Below, piece by piece: positions 35,765 through 47,700 of a DNA stretch of 55,884 nucleotides (position 1 is its first letter; every line of letters starts with the position of its first letter). Position numbers and translations under genes: made by a program. The notes beneath the pieces are model-generated. The model was not told the DNA's origin. It was given only the letters and a program-made list of their open reading frames with translations, and did no database searches. The stretch comes from Akkermansia muciniphila (GTDB lineage Bacteria > Verrucomicrobiota > Verrucomicrobiia > Verrucomicrobiales > DEV007): positions 1-55,884 of the forward strand of contig CAMCXS010000036.1 of NCBI GenBank assembly GCA_945883495.1, read 5' to 3'.

Positions 35765-38700
35765 TCAGCCGACCATGCTATCCCGCTCCCACTCGCGAGT
35801 TCCGAACTCGGCCGCCTTGGCGTCGCTGATGCGGTAACGGTGCATCTGGAGCTGCGCCGGCTTGAAGCCTTGTTGGGCGAGGAATTGGTAGTGGGCCAGC
35901 ACGTCTTCGGGCGTCACTTCGCCGAGGGTGGGCTTCACGTCTTTGGTCATGCCGGTAAGCAGGCTGACGACGATACATCCCGTGATCTCGTTCGGTTGAC
36001 GACCCGCGAGCATCGACATGGCACGAGTATCGAAACTGTCGGCCAGCTCTTGCGAAGCCGTCGGCAGGTAGATCGTTTCCTTGATGGTGCCCTTGGCGTG
36101 GTGCAGTTCGCCACCGGTGGTGAAGAGGATATCGCCCTCGGACTCCAAGCGGCGCACCGCTTCGTGGAGGCGGAACGAGCTAGGGAAGCTGTAATCGACC
36201 ACGATGGTGCCTGGCGCGAGACGGCCGATGTCGAGAATGCCAGGAATGCTGGTGGTTCCGACGATGAACGACGCTTCGTAGACCGGGGCTGGAATTCCTC
36301 CGCCATTCGGATGGATGGAGATCTTGCCCTTGAAACCACGCTTCACGATCTCGTCACGGATCGCGCTGAGCGCGGCTTCCTTCATGTAGGGATCTGCCAG
36401 GAGGATTTCACGCGGCTGCGGGAGCACCTCAAGCGCCAGACGAAGGGCTGCCTTGCCGATCGATTTGAGGCCGATGAAGGCGACGGTTTCGTTGGCGAAC
36501 TTGCGGCCGGTCTTCTCAAGCGTTCCTTCGATCGTTTTGATGATGGTCGCCGTCCGGGTGGCATCGCCGGTGGTGATGGCGGGCAGCTTCTTGCGGCCCT
36601 TGATCCAATCGGTGACACGCACGCCGTCGTCCGTGGCGCTGGGCAGCATGCCGGTCAGCGAGACGGTCTTGGCACCCATGCGGCCTGCCATTTCCAGGGC
36701 GAGGACCATGGAACGTTGCAATCCAGCTTCGTCCTTGAACAGGTCGAGCTCGAACATCGGCAGCACGATCAAACCGATCTTGCCCGACGGAAGCTCGTAA
36801 ACGCTCGACAAGCGCGGTTGGTGGCGGAACCAGCGGGCGATCAACTCGTCCCGGCTCAAGCCACTGACGGCGACGAAGGCATCGGGGATACAGGCCAAAG
36901 CAACGGCGCTGATTTTCGGAAGGGCATCGCCCTCCTCGACGAACTCAAGCTCGATGTGGCCGCTGGCCGCGATGGCGTCGAGGTCAACCTCGGCACCGGG
37001 CAAACCGGCTTCCAAGTCTTCCCGATCCTCGGTGCGATGCAGGTAATCGGCGAGTTGCTCGATGGTCGGATAGCGGAGGAACGCTTCCACCGGGATCTGC
37101 CGGTTGAACGCTTCCGAGGCGTGCGCCAGGATCCGCACCGCGAGCAGGGAATCCCCGCCCATTTCGAAGAAGTTGTCACGAATGCCGACTTTGGCTCCGA
37201 ACGCTTCCTCGAAGATGTCCGAGAGAAGATATTCGCTGGCGGTGGTTGGAGCCACGTAGGCGGTCTCCAATCCGGAGCGATCAATCTTCGGCGCCGGAAG
37301 ACGCTTGCGATCGACCTTGCGGTTCGGCGTGAGCGGGAAGGAATCAACGATGCTGTAGAACGCCGGCCGCATGCTTTCGGGCAAACGCTCCGCGAGGTGG
37401 GCGCGCAGGTCGGAAATCAACCCTTCGGACGGTCCATCAGGAATGATGTAGGCGACCAAGTTCGGTCCACCCGGGAGATCATCGCGCTTGGCGACGACCG
37501 CTTGGCGGACGCGGCTGTGGGCGAAGAGGTGAGCTTCGATGTCGTCGAGCTCCATCCGGACACCACGCAGCTTGATCTGGAAGTCGGCGCGGCCGAGGCA
37601 TTCCAAGTTTCCATCGCGGTTCCAACGGGCCAAGTCGCCCGTCTTGTAGACCCGCTCGGTCTTGCCGTTCGGCAATTCCACCTGGATGAACTTCTCGGAG
37701 GTGAGCGCCGGTTGGTTGTGATAACCGCGAGCCAAGCCATCGCCGCCGATGAAGAGATCACCGACAAATCCGGCCGGGACAGGCATGAGGTGCTCGTCCA
37801 GGAGGTAAATCGTGGTGTTCGCGATCGGTTTGCCGATGTGGATCGTGCCGGTGCCCGGAGCAACTCGGGTGCAGGTGGACCAAACGGTGGTTTCGGTCGG
37901 TCCGTAGAGGTTCCAGAGCTCCTTGCAGGCGGGCAACAGCTGATCCGCCAGGCGACGGGTGAGCGGTTCACCACCCGAGAAGATCCGGAGGTCTTGTTTC
38001 CCGTTCCAACCGCCGTCGAGCAACATCTGCCAGGTGGCCGGAGTGGCCTGCATGACGGTGATGTCGAACTCGTCGAGCATGTGGCCGAGGTGACGGCCGT
38101 CCTTGACTTCATCCCGGCTGGCGATGACGCACTCGGCTCCGGTGAGCAGCGGGAGGTAGATCTCAAGCAGGGAGATGTCGAAGCTCAGGGTCGTGACCGC
38201 GAGCAGGCGGTCGTTCGCGTTGAGCCCGGGAGTTTCCCGCATCGAGCAGAGGAAGTTCACCGCCGCTTGATGAGAGATTTCGACGCCCTTCGGCACGCCC
38301 GTGGAACCGGAGGTGTAGATGATGTAAGCGAGGGACTCGGGACGGAGCCCCTTGACCACCGGACCGCTGTCTGTCGCTTCGACTTCTTCGAGGCAGATGA
38401 TCTTCCAATCGCCCTTCGGCAGGCTCTTGACGAGGCGGCGTTGCGTGACCAGAACCTTCGGTTTGGCGTCCGCCAGCATCATTTCCAAGCGTTGCGCCGG
38501 GAACTCGGGGTCCATCGGGACGTAGCAACCGCCGGACTTGAGGATACCGAGCGTGCCGACCACCATGTCGCAGGAGCGATCCGCGAGCAGAGCGATCGGT
38601 TGATCGGGCCCGGCACCTGCCTCGGCCAAAAGTTGGGCCAGACCGTCCGCCTTGCGGTCAAGTTGGTTGAAGGTGAGGGTATCCCCACCGCAACGAACCG

Positions 38701-41700
38701 CGATTTTGTCGGGCGTGGCCACGACTTGTTCGGCGACGAGGTCGTGAAGCAATTCGTTTCCGGGGTAGTCGGCCTCGGTGGCGTTCCAGCTTTCCAGGAT
38801 TCGGGTCTGCTCGGTGGACGTGAGCAGGTTGATCGCGGAAAGCGGCTTGGCCGGATCCGCGGTGACTTCCCGGAGAATTTGGGCGTAGAGGTCGTTCAGC
38901 GCCGAGATCGTCTCCTTGTCGAAGAGATCGGCGTTGTATTGCCAGCAACCGTAGAGTTGGCCACCGGCTTCTTCGACCACCAGGGTGATCTCGAATTGCG
39001 CCTGGCGCAGGGTGAGATCGACCGTTTCGACGGTCATGTCGCCGATGTGGAACTTGTGTCCGCCTTGGCCGATGAGGAACACGGCGATGCCTTGCTCATC
39101 CATGCCGGGAATCCGCTCCATGGAGAAGGAAACCTGGAAGACCGGGGAACGGCTCGGGTCACGCGGGACGTGGAGTTGGTCAACGAGCTTGGACAGCGGA
39201 TAGTGCTGGTTCTCCAAGGCACCGATGACGTTCCGGCCGGTGGCGGCGAGGAACTCGCGGAAGCTGATCTCGCCCGAAACTTGGCTGCGAACCGGAACGG
39301 GGTTGATGAAGTAGCCCACCACGTTGTGGAGCTCGGACTGATTCCGTCCGGCCAGCGGCACGCCGACGATGAGATCGTCCTGCTTGCAATAGCGGTGGAG
39401 CAACAGATCGAACGCCGAGAGCAGAGCAGAGAACAGGGTGACGTTCTCGGTTTCCGCCAGTTTGATGACGGCTTGGGTGAGCTTCTTGTCGAGCTTGAAG
39501 CCGTGAGCGCCACCGTTGAAGGTTTGCACCGGCGGACGCGGACGATCCGTGGGCAGGTCGAGCACGAGAGGCGCGGCTTCGAGATGGCCCTTCCAGTAGT
39601 CGAGCATCCGGGCGCCGGACTCTCCTGCGAGGTGGACTTGCTCCCAGTTGATGAAATCGTGGTAGCGAGTTTCCACCGTGTCCCACTCGGGCAAACGGCC
39701 GACGCGACGGGAGAAATAACTCTCGATGAGGTCGCGCATCACCAACGTCACCGACCACGCATCCGAGATGATGTGGTGGATCGACAGGAGGGCGATGTGG
39801 GCGTTGTCGGCGGTGCGGAAGAGTTCCAGGCGGACGACCGGACCGTTCTCGAGATTGAACGGCTGGTTCGCGTGTTGCATGACCAGCTGCTTGATCTCGG
39901 TCTCGGAAAGGTTCGTGGCGTCGTGTTCGCGGAAATCGACGGTGCGGCCCTTGCGGATCCGTTGCACTGGCGTGCCGTTGACCGTGTGGAAGGTGACGTC
40001 GAGCATCGGGTGACGCTCGAAGAGTCCCTTGAAGGCCTCTTGCATGGTCGGGATATCGACCAGCGGCGTGATCTTGGAGCTGAACACCAAATTGTAGGCC
40101 GGTGATTGCGGCGCCAATTGGTGGAGGAACCAGAGGGCCTTCTGACCTTCGGTGAGCGGGAACTCGGTGCGATCTTGTCCAGAGACCTCGAACGGAGGCA
40201 GCGCTGCCGTGGGCACTCCCGGACGGGTGGTTCCATCGGCGTCGGCCAATTCGTCGCCAGCGCTAGCCAGCAGCGATTCGAGAATCGGAACGGAGAGTTC
40301 GCGAACGTTGGGTCCGTTGAGAACGGCGCCCATCGGCACGGAAATGCCAAGTTGCGATTCGACCCGGTTCATGAGCTCGATCGCCATGAGGGAATCGAGA
40401 CCGAGTTGGTTCAGCGGAACGTCTTTGTTAATCTTGGAAACGTCGGTTCCGAAGACACCGGCGACTTGCTCCGCCAGGAAGTTCTCCATGAGACCCTGAC
40501 GGGCGTCAGCGGCGGCGTTGATGATTTGGCTGCGGATCGCGCCACCTTCGCCTTCGCCATCTTGGCCGACGACGCAGGAGTAGGTCTTGGAGGCGATCAA
40601 TGCGGCAAAGCGCGATAGCGAGCTCCAATCAATCCGGGAAGCGGCCAAGTTGGAGACGTCCCGAATCATGAAGCGGCGGAAGACGCTGAGCGTTTCGCGC
40701 ATGTCGTAGGTCGAGAGACCGAGAAGTTCGAGGTATTGCTCGGTCTTCTCGTTGCGCTCGACGAATCCGGCGCCCTTGAGCGCGCCCCAGTTGAAGGTGA
40801 GCGCGGGCAGACCCAATGCACGGCGATGCTGGGCAATGCCATCGAGGAAGGCGTTGCCGGCGTTGTAGTTCGACTGCCGGACCGCTCCCATCACCGCGGA
40901 GAATGAGGAGAAGCAGACAAACAGATCGAGCGGGATGTCCAACGTGAGGTGGTGGAGAATCCAGGCTCCGAGCATCTTCGGATGGACGACGCGATCGAAG
41001 CCTTCCTCATCGAGGTCGATGATGTCGAGGTCGTTGATAACCATGGCGCCATGCACCACACCGGCGAGCGGCGCGGGACCAGCTTGGATCGAGGCCACGA
41101 TCTGGCGCATGGCCCCGGGATCGATCACGCTGGCGCGAGCGTCGGTGACGCTGATCCCTTGGGCGCGCATGGCTTCGATTTCGGAAGCGGCGGGCTCCTT
41201 CGGACCACTCCGGGAGACGAGGCAAAGGTGGCGTGCGCCGTTGCGGCTCATCCACTTGGCCAACTCGAAGCCGAAGCCACCAGCTCCGCCCGTGATCAAG
41301 TAGGTGCGGTCCGAACGGAACAAGAACCCTTCCTGGCTGCAAGGCGCGACCTTGATGGACGGGACGTCGAAGCTGAGGACGTTCTTTCCAACGTGTTTGC
41401 CCTGAGCCATGTAGCGGAAGGCATCGACCACTTCCGTGATCGGGAACACCCGGTGCGGCAGAGCTTGATAGGTCTTGGCGAACAGGTGACCTTCGAGCTC
41501 ACGCATCATGGATGCGATGAAGGCTGGTTTGGACTCTAGGTGCTGGGCCAAATCGACCACGAAATAGGAGATGTTATTCTTCAACATCTCGAGGCCGAAC
41601 TTCGAGTTGTTGTAGACGTCGATCTTACCGATTTCGATGAACCGGCCGAAGCGGCGCAAACAGGCGAAGCTCTTCGGAATGAAATCGCCGGCCAGCGAGT

Positions 41701-44700
41701 TGAGCACGCAATCGATGCCCTCGCCGTTGGTGATCCGCATGATCTCGTCGGCGAAGTCGAGTGTCCGCGAGTTCATGACGTGATGCACGCCCATGTCGCG
41801 GAGCAACTGGCGCTTCTCGTCGCTTCCCGCGGTGGAGAAGATCTCCAGACCGAGGTGTTGCGCGATTTGGATCGCGGCTTGCCCGACCCCACCGGTGCCG
41901 GCGTGGATCAGGACGCGCTCGCCCTTCTCCATCCGTGCGAGGTGGACCAACGCGTAATGGCTGGTCAGGAAGACGGTCGGCAGCGTGGCCGCTTCTTCAA
42001 AGCTGAGGTGATCTGGTTTCCGGAACACCACGTCGCGGTGGACGGTGGCGTAGCTGCGGAACGCGTAGGGCGCCATGCCGACGACGTTGTCGCCCGGCTT
42101 GAGGTCAGTAACTCCTTCGCCGACGCGAACCACGGTTCCGGAAACGTCGTCACCGAACCAGCGGATATCGACCGGGTTACCGGGATACATGCCGAGCGCC
42201 TTCATGACGTCCCGGAAGTTGATACCGCCCGCCTTGACGAGGATTTCGATCTCGCCCGGACCGGGATCGATCCGCGGGGTGATGTTGAGCGACAAGTTTT
42301 GCAGGACGCCCGGCTTGTCGATTTCCAGTCGATAGGGCAGCACGCTGCCGTCTGGGAGAATCGCTTCGGTCCGGCGGAGCGGAACTTCTTCCGCTTTGAC
42401 GCGGTGGAGCCGGTTGACGTGACGGACCTGGCCGCGATAGGCGACTTCGAATTCGCTGTCCGGCTTGAGGATCTCCGCCGCCAAATCGTCGGCTTCGAAG
42501 CCGGTGATCGAAGCGTCGAGATCGACGGTGGTGATCGGCCAATCTGGATGTTCGTTGTTCGCCACCCGGCAGAAACCGGTCAGCGGAGCGGTGCTGATGC
42601 AGTGGAGCGGCTCTCCAGCGATCGAAATGCGACCACGGGTCACGACGTAGAGGCGAGGAGCCGGGCTCGGCTTCACCTGATACATTGCGTGAACCAGGAC
42701 GCGGAGTGAATGCGTGCCGTGAGCCTGGACATCCCGCAGTTGTTCGAGCGAGATGTCAGTCCCGGGATCATCCAGCGTCCAACCGTGAACCAAAGTGGTG
42801 GTGCGGTGACCGGCTGTCGCGAGTTCTTGGAAGAGCTGGACCCAGTCTTCCTTGACGCCCGGGTTGACCACGTAGCCTTTGCCCTTGGCGGCGAACGCAT
42901 GGCCGGGTTCCACGGTGACGACTTTGCGGCCGGATGCTTCGAGGAGAGTGCCGAGTTTGGCATCCTCGCTCTTCGCCTTGAGCCAAAGAACGGTTTCGGG
43001 CGAGGCCGGTTCCTCCTGCGTGCCGACGGGTTCCGCCGCTTGCGCCTTGGGAGCGCGCGCTAGGAAGACCGCTTGTTGGCATTCGTTGCTGCGTTCCGAG
43101 CTGACGAAGAAGTCGGCGTCCCGGAAGCCCATTTCCTGGAGCAAACTGATCCAGCGTTCCCGCGGGAGCAGGGCGGAGTTCGGGCGCAGGTCGGTGTCTG
43201 AGTAATACCACCAGCCTTTGAGCAGGCCGAAGACGTTGTTCAGGGTGACCCGCTCATTGGTGACCTCCAGGAACATGAGAACGCCTTCCGGAGCGAGGCA
43301 CGACTGAAGATTCGTCAGGGTGTTCTTCAGATCGGAAGTGGCGTGAATCACGTTCGTCGCCAGGATCAAATCGAAGCCGCCGTTGGGTATGCCCTGAGCC
43401 GAGGGATTCTTTTCAATGTCGAAGGTGGCGTAATCGACGAATGGGTAGTCCGCGAATTGCCGCTTCGCGTCCGCGAGGAACGCCGGGCTCGTGTCGGTAA
43501 AGGTGTATTCCGCCCGATGCGCCGGTAGCATCGGCAGAACGGCACGGGTCAGGGAGCCAGTTCCGGCTCCGACTTCGAGGATGCGGAGGTCGCGACGTGC
43601 GGGAAGCCCAGCGATGAGCTGTTGAATCGCGATGCCGATCAACTCGTTGTTCGCCGGGAAGTCTCCGCCTTGGCGGTAGAACGTCGTCAGAGCATCGATC
43701 GATTTGCCGCCGGGGAAAAGCAGTTCCACAGGATCCGCATCGCCGGTGAGGACGTCGGCCAAAACGGGACCAGTGACGAGTTGCAGTTCAGCCTCGCTGG
43801 CGAACTGCGGATACTCGGCGATGAGCGCTTCGAGGTCTTCGAGAACATCGACGTGAACGGGTTGCTTGACGACCTTCCAGCTTTCGCTGCCGTTTGACTT
43901 CAACCAGCCCGCCGCCGCCAGGGTGTCGAGATGGGCGTTGGTAAGCCTGCGATGGGTAGCTTGGATGCCAAGCGAGCTGATGAAATCATCCAGCTCAATC
44001 GTTTGGCCTGGGGCTGGCGACCAACCCAACTTGAGGAAGGCGTTGATGACGAACTGCTCGACCGCCATGTCGAGACGCGTTTCGAAACCTTCGTAGTAGA
44101 GATTCAGGCCGTGGTTCTTGTAGACGGCTGGCATCGCTGTCCGCACCTCTTTGATCACGTTCGCGATCGGCTTGAAGGCGACTTCGCGTTCCGTGCGGCT
44201 ACCCTTCAGGCGACGTGCTTCCCAGCGGAATTGATAGAACGAGTTGTCGAGTTCCTCTTCCTTCTCATCCTTCTGATCCACGCGATCGACGCGGAAATCG
44301 ACGATCTCCGCGATCTGCCGGCCTTCCTCGGTGAACACGCGGACGTTGGAAATCAGCGACTCGCCATCGTCGAAGTGGATGATGGTGTGAGCCCACAGCT
44401 TGGTCGGAATCGGCTCTTCGAAAATTCGGATGCGGCCGACCGACGCAGGCAGATAGAAGTAATCTGACCCTTTGGCGTCGTCAGGCACTACCTGGGCGCC
44501 CTTCACTCCGTGGAAGAGAGCGTCGAGCACGGCCGGATGGAATCGGTAGCCCTTGAGATCTGACTGAACCGGAGCGGGCACGATGATTTCCGCCAGGGAT
44601 TCGTGCGGGCGGCGCCAGACGTTCTCCAGATGCTGGAAGTTGGGGCCAAACTGATAGCCGGCGTCGAGATAATCCTTATAATAGGCATCATGGTCGAAGT

Positions 44701-47700
44701 GCTTGACCATGCGGGCCTTGATCTCCTCGAAATTCGCTTGGGCGGGAACGGGATGTCCTAGTTTGCGCAAGCGGCCCTGAGCGTTCAGCTCCCACTCCTT
44801 CAGACTGTTCTTCGATGCGTTGCTGTAGACGTAGAACGTCCGATCGCCCTCGTCGAAGACGACGCGGATGGTCGGGATCTTGGACTCGCTGACGAAAAGC
44901 GCCTTTTTGGCTTCCAGCTCTTCCACGCAGTAGTCTTCACCGGGGTAAAGCTCGCGACAGAGCGCCAGGCCGATTTCCCCGTATCCAGAGGCCGGGAAGA
45001 TGATGGAGTCCCAGAAGCGGTGATCATCCAAGTAAGGGAAGAGCCGCGGATCGAGGTAGAACTCGTAGGTCGGCTTGGTGGCGCCGATGCGGATTCCAAG
45101 CAGCGGATGCACGCTGGGACTGCACCGGACGTGCGTGCCTTCCTCGGACTCAAGCCAAAAGCGCTCCTTGTTCCAGGGATAAGAAGGCTGAGGAACGAAA
45201 ACGCCGGCGGCTTGGTTGACGGACCGCCAATCGATCTCACGGCCATGCAGGTGCAGGCGCGAGAGGTTTCCGAGCATCTCGTCGATCTCGACGGTTTTCC
45301 GGGCCAAGGAATGGAAGACGGCGCCTTTGCGCTTGAGCTCTTGAAGGCACTCGTTGATCGGGCCCTGCAAAGCGGGGTGGGGGCCGATCTCCAAGAACAG
45401 CCGTTCGCCACCGCGGATCAGATTCATCACGGCCGGGGCGAAGAGGACCGCCTCCCGGACGTTACGCCACCAATAATGAGCATCGAGCTCTTCCCCGCGC
45501 ATCACGCCGCCGGTGACGGTCGAGATGTAGGGAATCGTCGTGGGACGCGGACGGATATCGCTGAGGACTTCCAACAGCTCGTCCTTGATGGGCGCCATTT
45601 GGAAGGTGTGGAACGCGTAGTTGATGCGGAGAATCCGGACGAACTTGCCGGCTGCTTCCAGCTTGGCGGCGAGTTCTTCCAGAGGGACGCGATCCCCAGC
45701 CAAGGTAACGAGCGTTGGACTGTTCACCACCGCGACTTCGATCACGCCCTCGTAGCCCACAAGCCATTCGCGAGCTTCGCTTTCGCTGAGTCCGACGGCA
45801 TACATCCGGCCTTTGTTGCCATCGCCACCGGTTTGCTCCTGCAAACGGGAACGATGCACGATGACCTTGACGGCATCCGACAACGTGTAGGCGCCAGCGG
45901 CATAGGCGGCGGCGACTTCACCAACGGAGTGACCGACGACCTTGTGCGGGACGACGCCCCAGCTCTTCCAGAGTTCCGTGAGGGCAACTTGGAGGGCGAA
46001 GATCGCTGGTTGCGCGATGTAGGTGCGGTTGATGTTCGAATCCTTCTCGTTCGCCTTGGTCATCTCCTCGAGGAGCGACCAGTCGGCCAGCTTGCGGACT
46101 TCGGCGTCAATCTCCTCAATGGTGCGGCGGAAAACGGGCTCCGATTGGAGCAATTCTTGCCCCATCTTCCACCACTGGGCGCCTTGCCCGGTGTAGACGA
46201 AAACTGTCGGATGCGATTCGTCGGCGGCCGTGCCGTAGTGAACTCCCGGAACGTCGTCGTGCCCTTTGGCGACGTGACGGAGTTTCTCGCGAAGCTCCGC
46301 GACATTGTGCCCGATGACGACGGCGCGCTTGTCGTGATGCTCCTTGCGGGCACCGGCGGAGTAGCAGACCTCGGCGAGATCGAGCGATTCGTCCTCAAGG
46401 AAGCGGCGGTAGCGGTCGGCGTAGGCACGGAGTACGTGTTCGTCCTTTCCGGAGATGGGGAGGACAAGGGGTCGGGCCGCGACTTCGGCTGGCTTCGCAA
46501 CGGGTGCCGCCTGGGGTGGGGCTTCGAGAACGATGTGGGCGTTGGTGCCGCCGAAACCGAACGAGTTCACGGAAGCGACGGGCGGCTGACCGTCTGGAGT
46601 CTTGAGGGGAGTGAGCTCGGTGACGACCTTGAGCTTGAGGCCGTCGAAGTCGATGTTCGGATTGGGCCGCTTGAAGTTGAGGTTCGGAGGAACCATGCCC
46701 TTGTGCAGGACAAGCGCGGCTTTGACCATGCCGGCAGCTCCGGAACCGGATTCGAGGTGTCCGATGTTCGTCTTCACCGAACCAATGAGGCACTTGTTCT
46801 TCTTATCCCGTCCCTGGGAGAGAATGTTCCCGAGCGCGTTGGTCTCGATCGGGTCACCGACCGGAGTCCCGGTGCCGTGCGCTTCCATGTAGGTGACGCG
46901 GGAAGGAGGGAAACCGGCTTGGTGATACGCCTCGACCAACATGGCCGCTTGGGTTTCTTGGCCCGGCACGGTCATGGACGAGGTATGGCCGTCCTGATTG
47001 ATCACGGCGGCGCGCACCGTGGCGTAAATCCGGTCACCGTTGGCCAAAGCCTTGGAGAGCGGCAAAATCATCATCATGCCGGCGCCTTCACCTCGGACAT
47101 AACCGTTGGCGCGGTCGTCGAAGGCGAAGCATTGCCCGCTCGGCGAAAGCATGGTGGCTTTCGAGAAACCGATGGAGGTATCGGGCGTCAGCAAGGCATT
47201 GACACCGCCGACCAGAGCGTAGTCGATCTCACCGGACCAGAGATCTTTGCAGCCCAAGTTGATCGCGACCAAGGCGGAGGAACAGGCCGTGTCCACGGAC
47301 ATTGCTGGTCCTTTGAGGTCGAGCAAATAGGCGATCCGGTTGGAAGCGATCGATAGCGTGGCGCCAGAGTTGGTGTGGACATCGACCTCCTCCGGGCTGG
47401 TCATTTGGACCTGCGCGTAGTCATTTGACGCAATTCCGACGTACACCCCGGTGCGGGTGCCCGCGAGCTTGGAGGGACGATAACCGGCATTCTCAATGGC
47501 TTCCCAGGCGCACTCGAGGAGCCACCGTTGCTGAGGGTCCATGCGGAGGGCTTCCCGTGGAGAGATTCCCCAGAACTGAGCGTCGAACTGATCCAGGTTG
47601 TCGATGAAGCCACCCCACTTGGTGTGCATTTTCCTCGGGATCGAGGTGTCCGGGTGATAAAAACGCTCGCGATTCCACCGGTTGGCCGGGATCTCGACGA

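Noticed and set aside
35765-37020. Standard thioesterase or SDR-type R domain at the synthase end
   Set aside because: No GxSxG serine motif and no N-terminal TGxxGxxG reductase motif. The Rossmann motif lies in the middle of the domain, as in AAR/shikimate-dehydrogenase-like folds.
35672-40105. 1477-codon open frame on the plus strand
   Set aside because: It is antisense to the adenylation, condensation and PCP domains of the megasynthase. The composition follows GC-rich third positions of the real gene and shows no domain.
45020-47356. 778-codon open frame on the plus strand
   Set aside because: Antisense to the KS and AT domains, which have all catalytic motifs in the minus frame.
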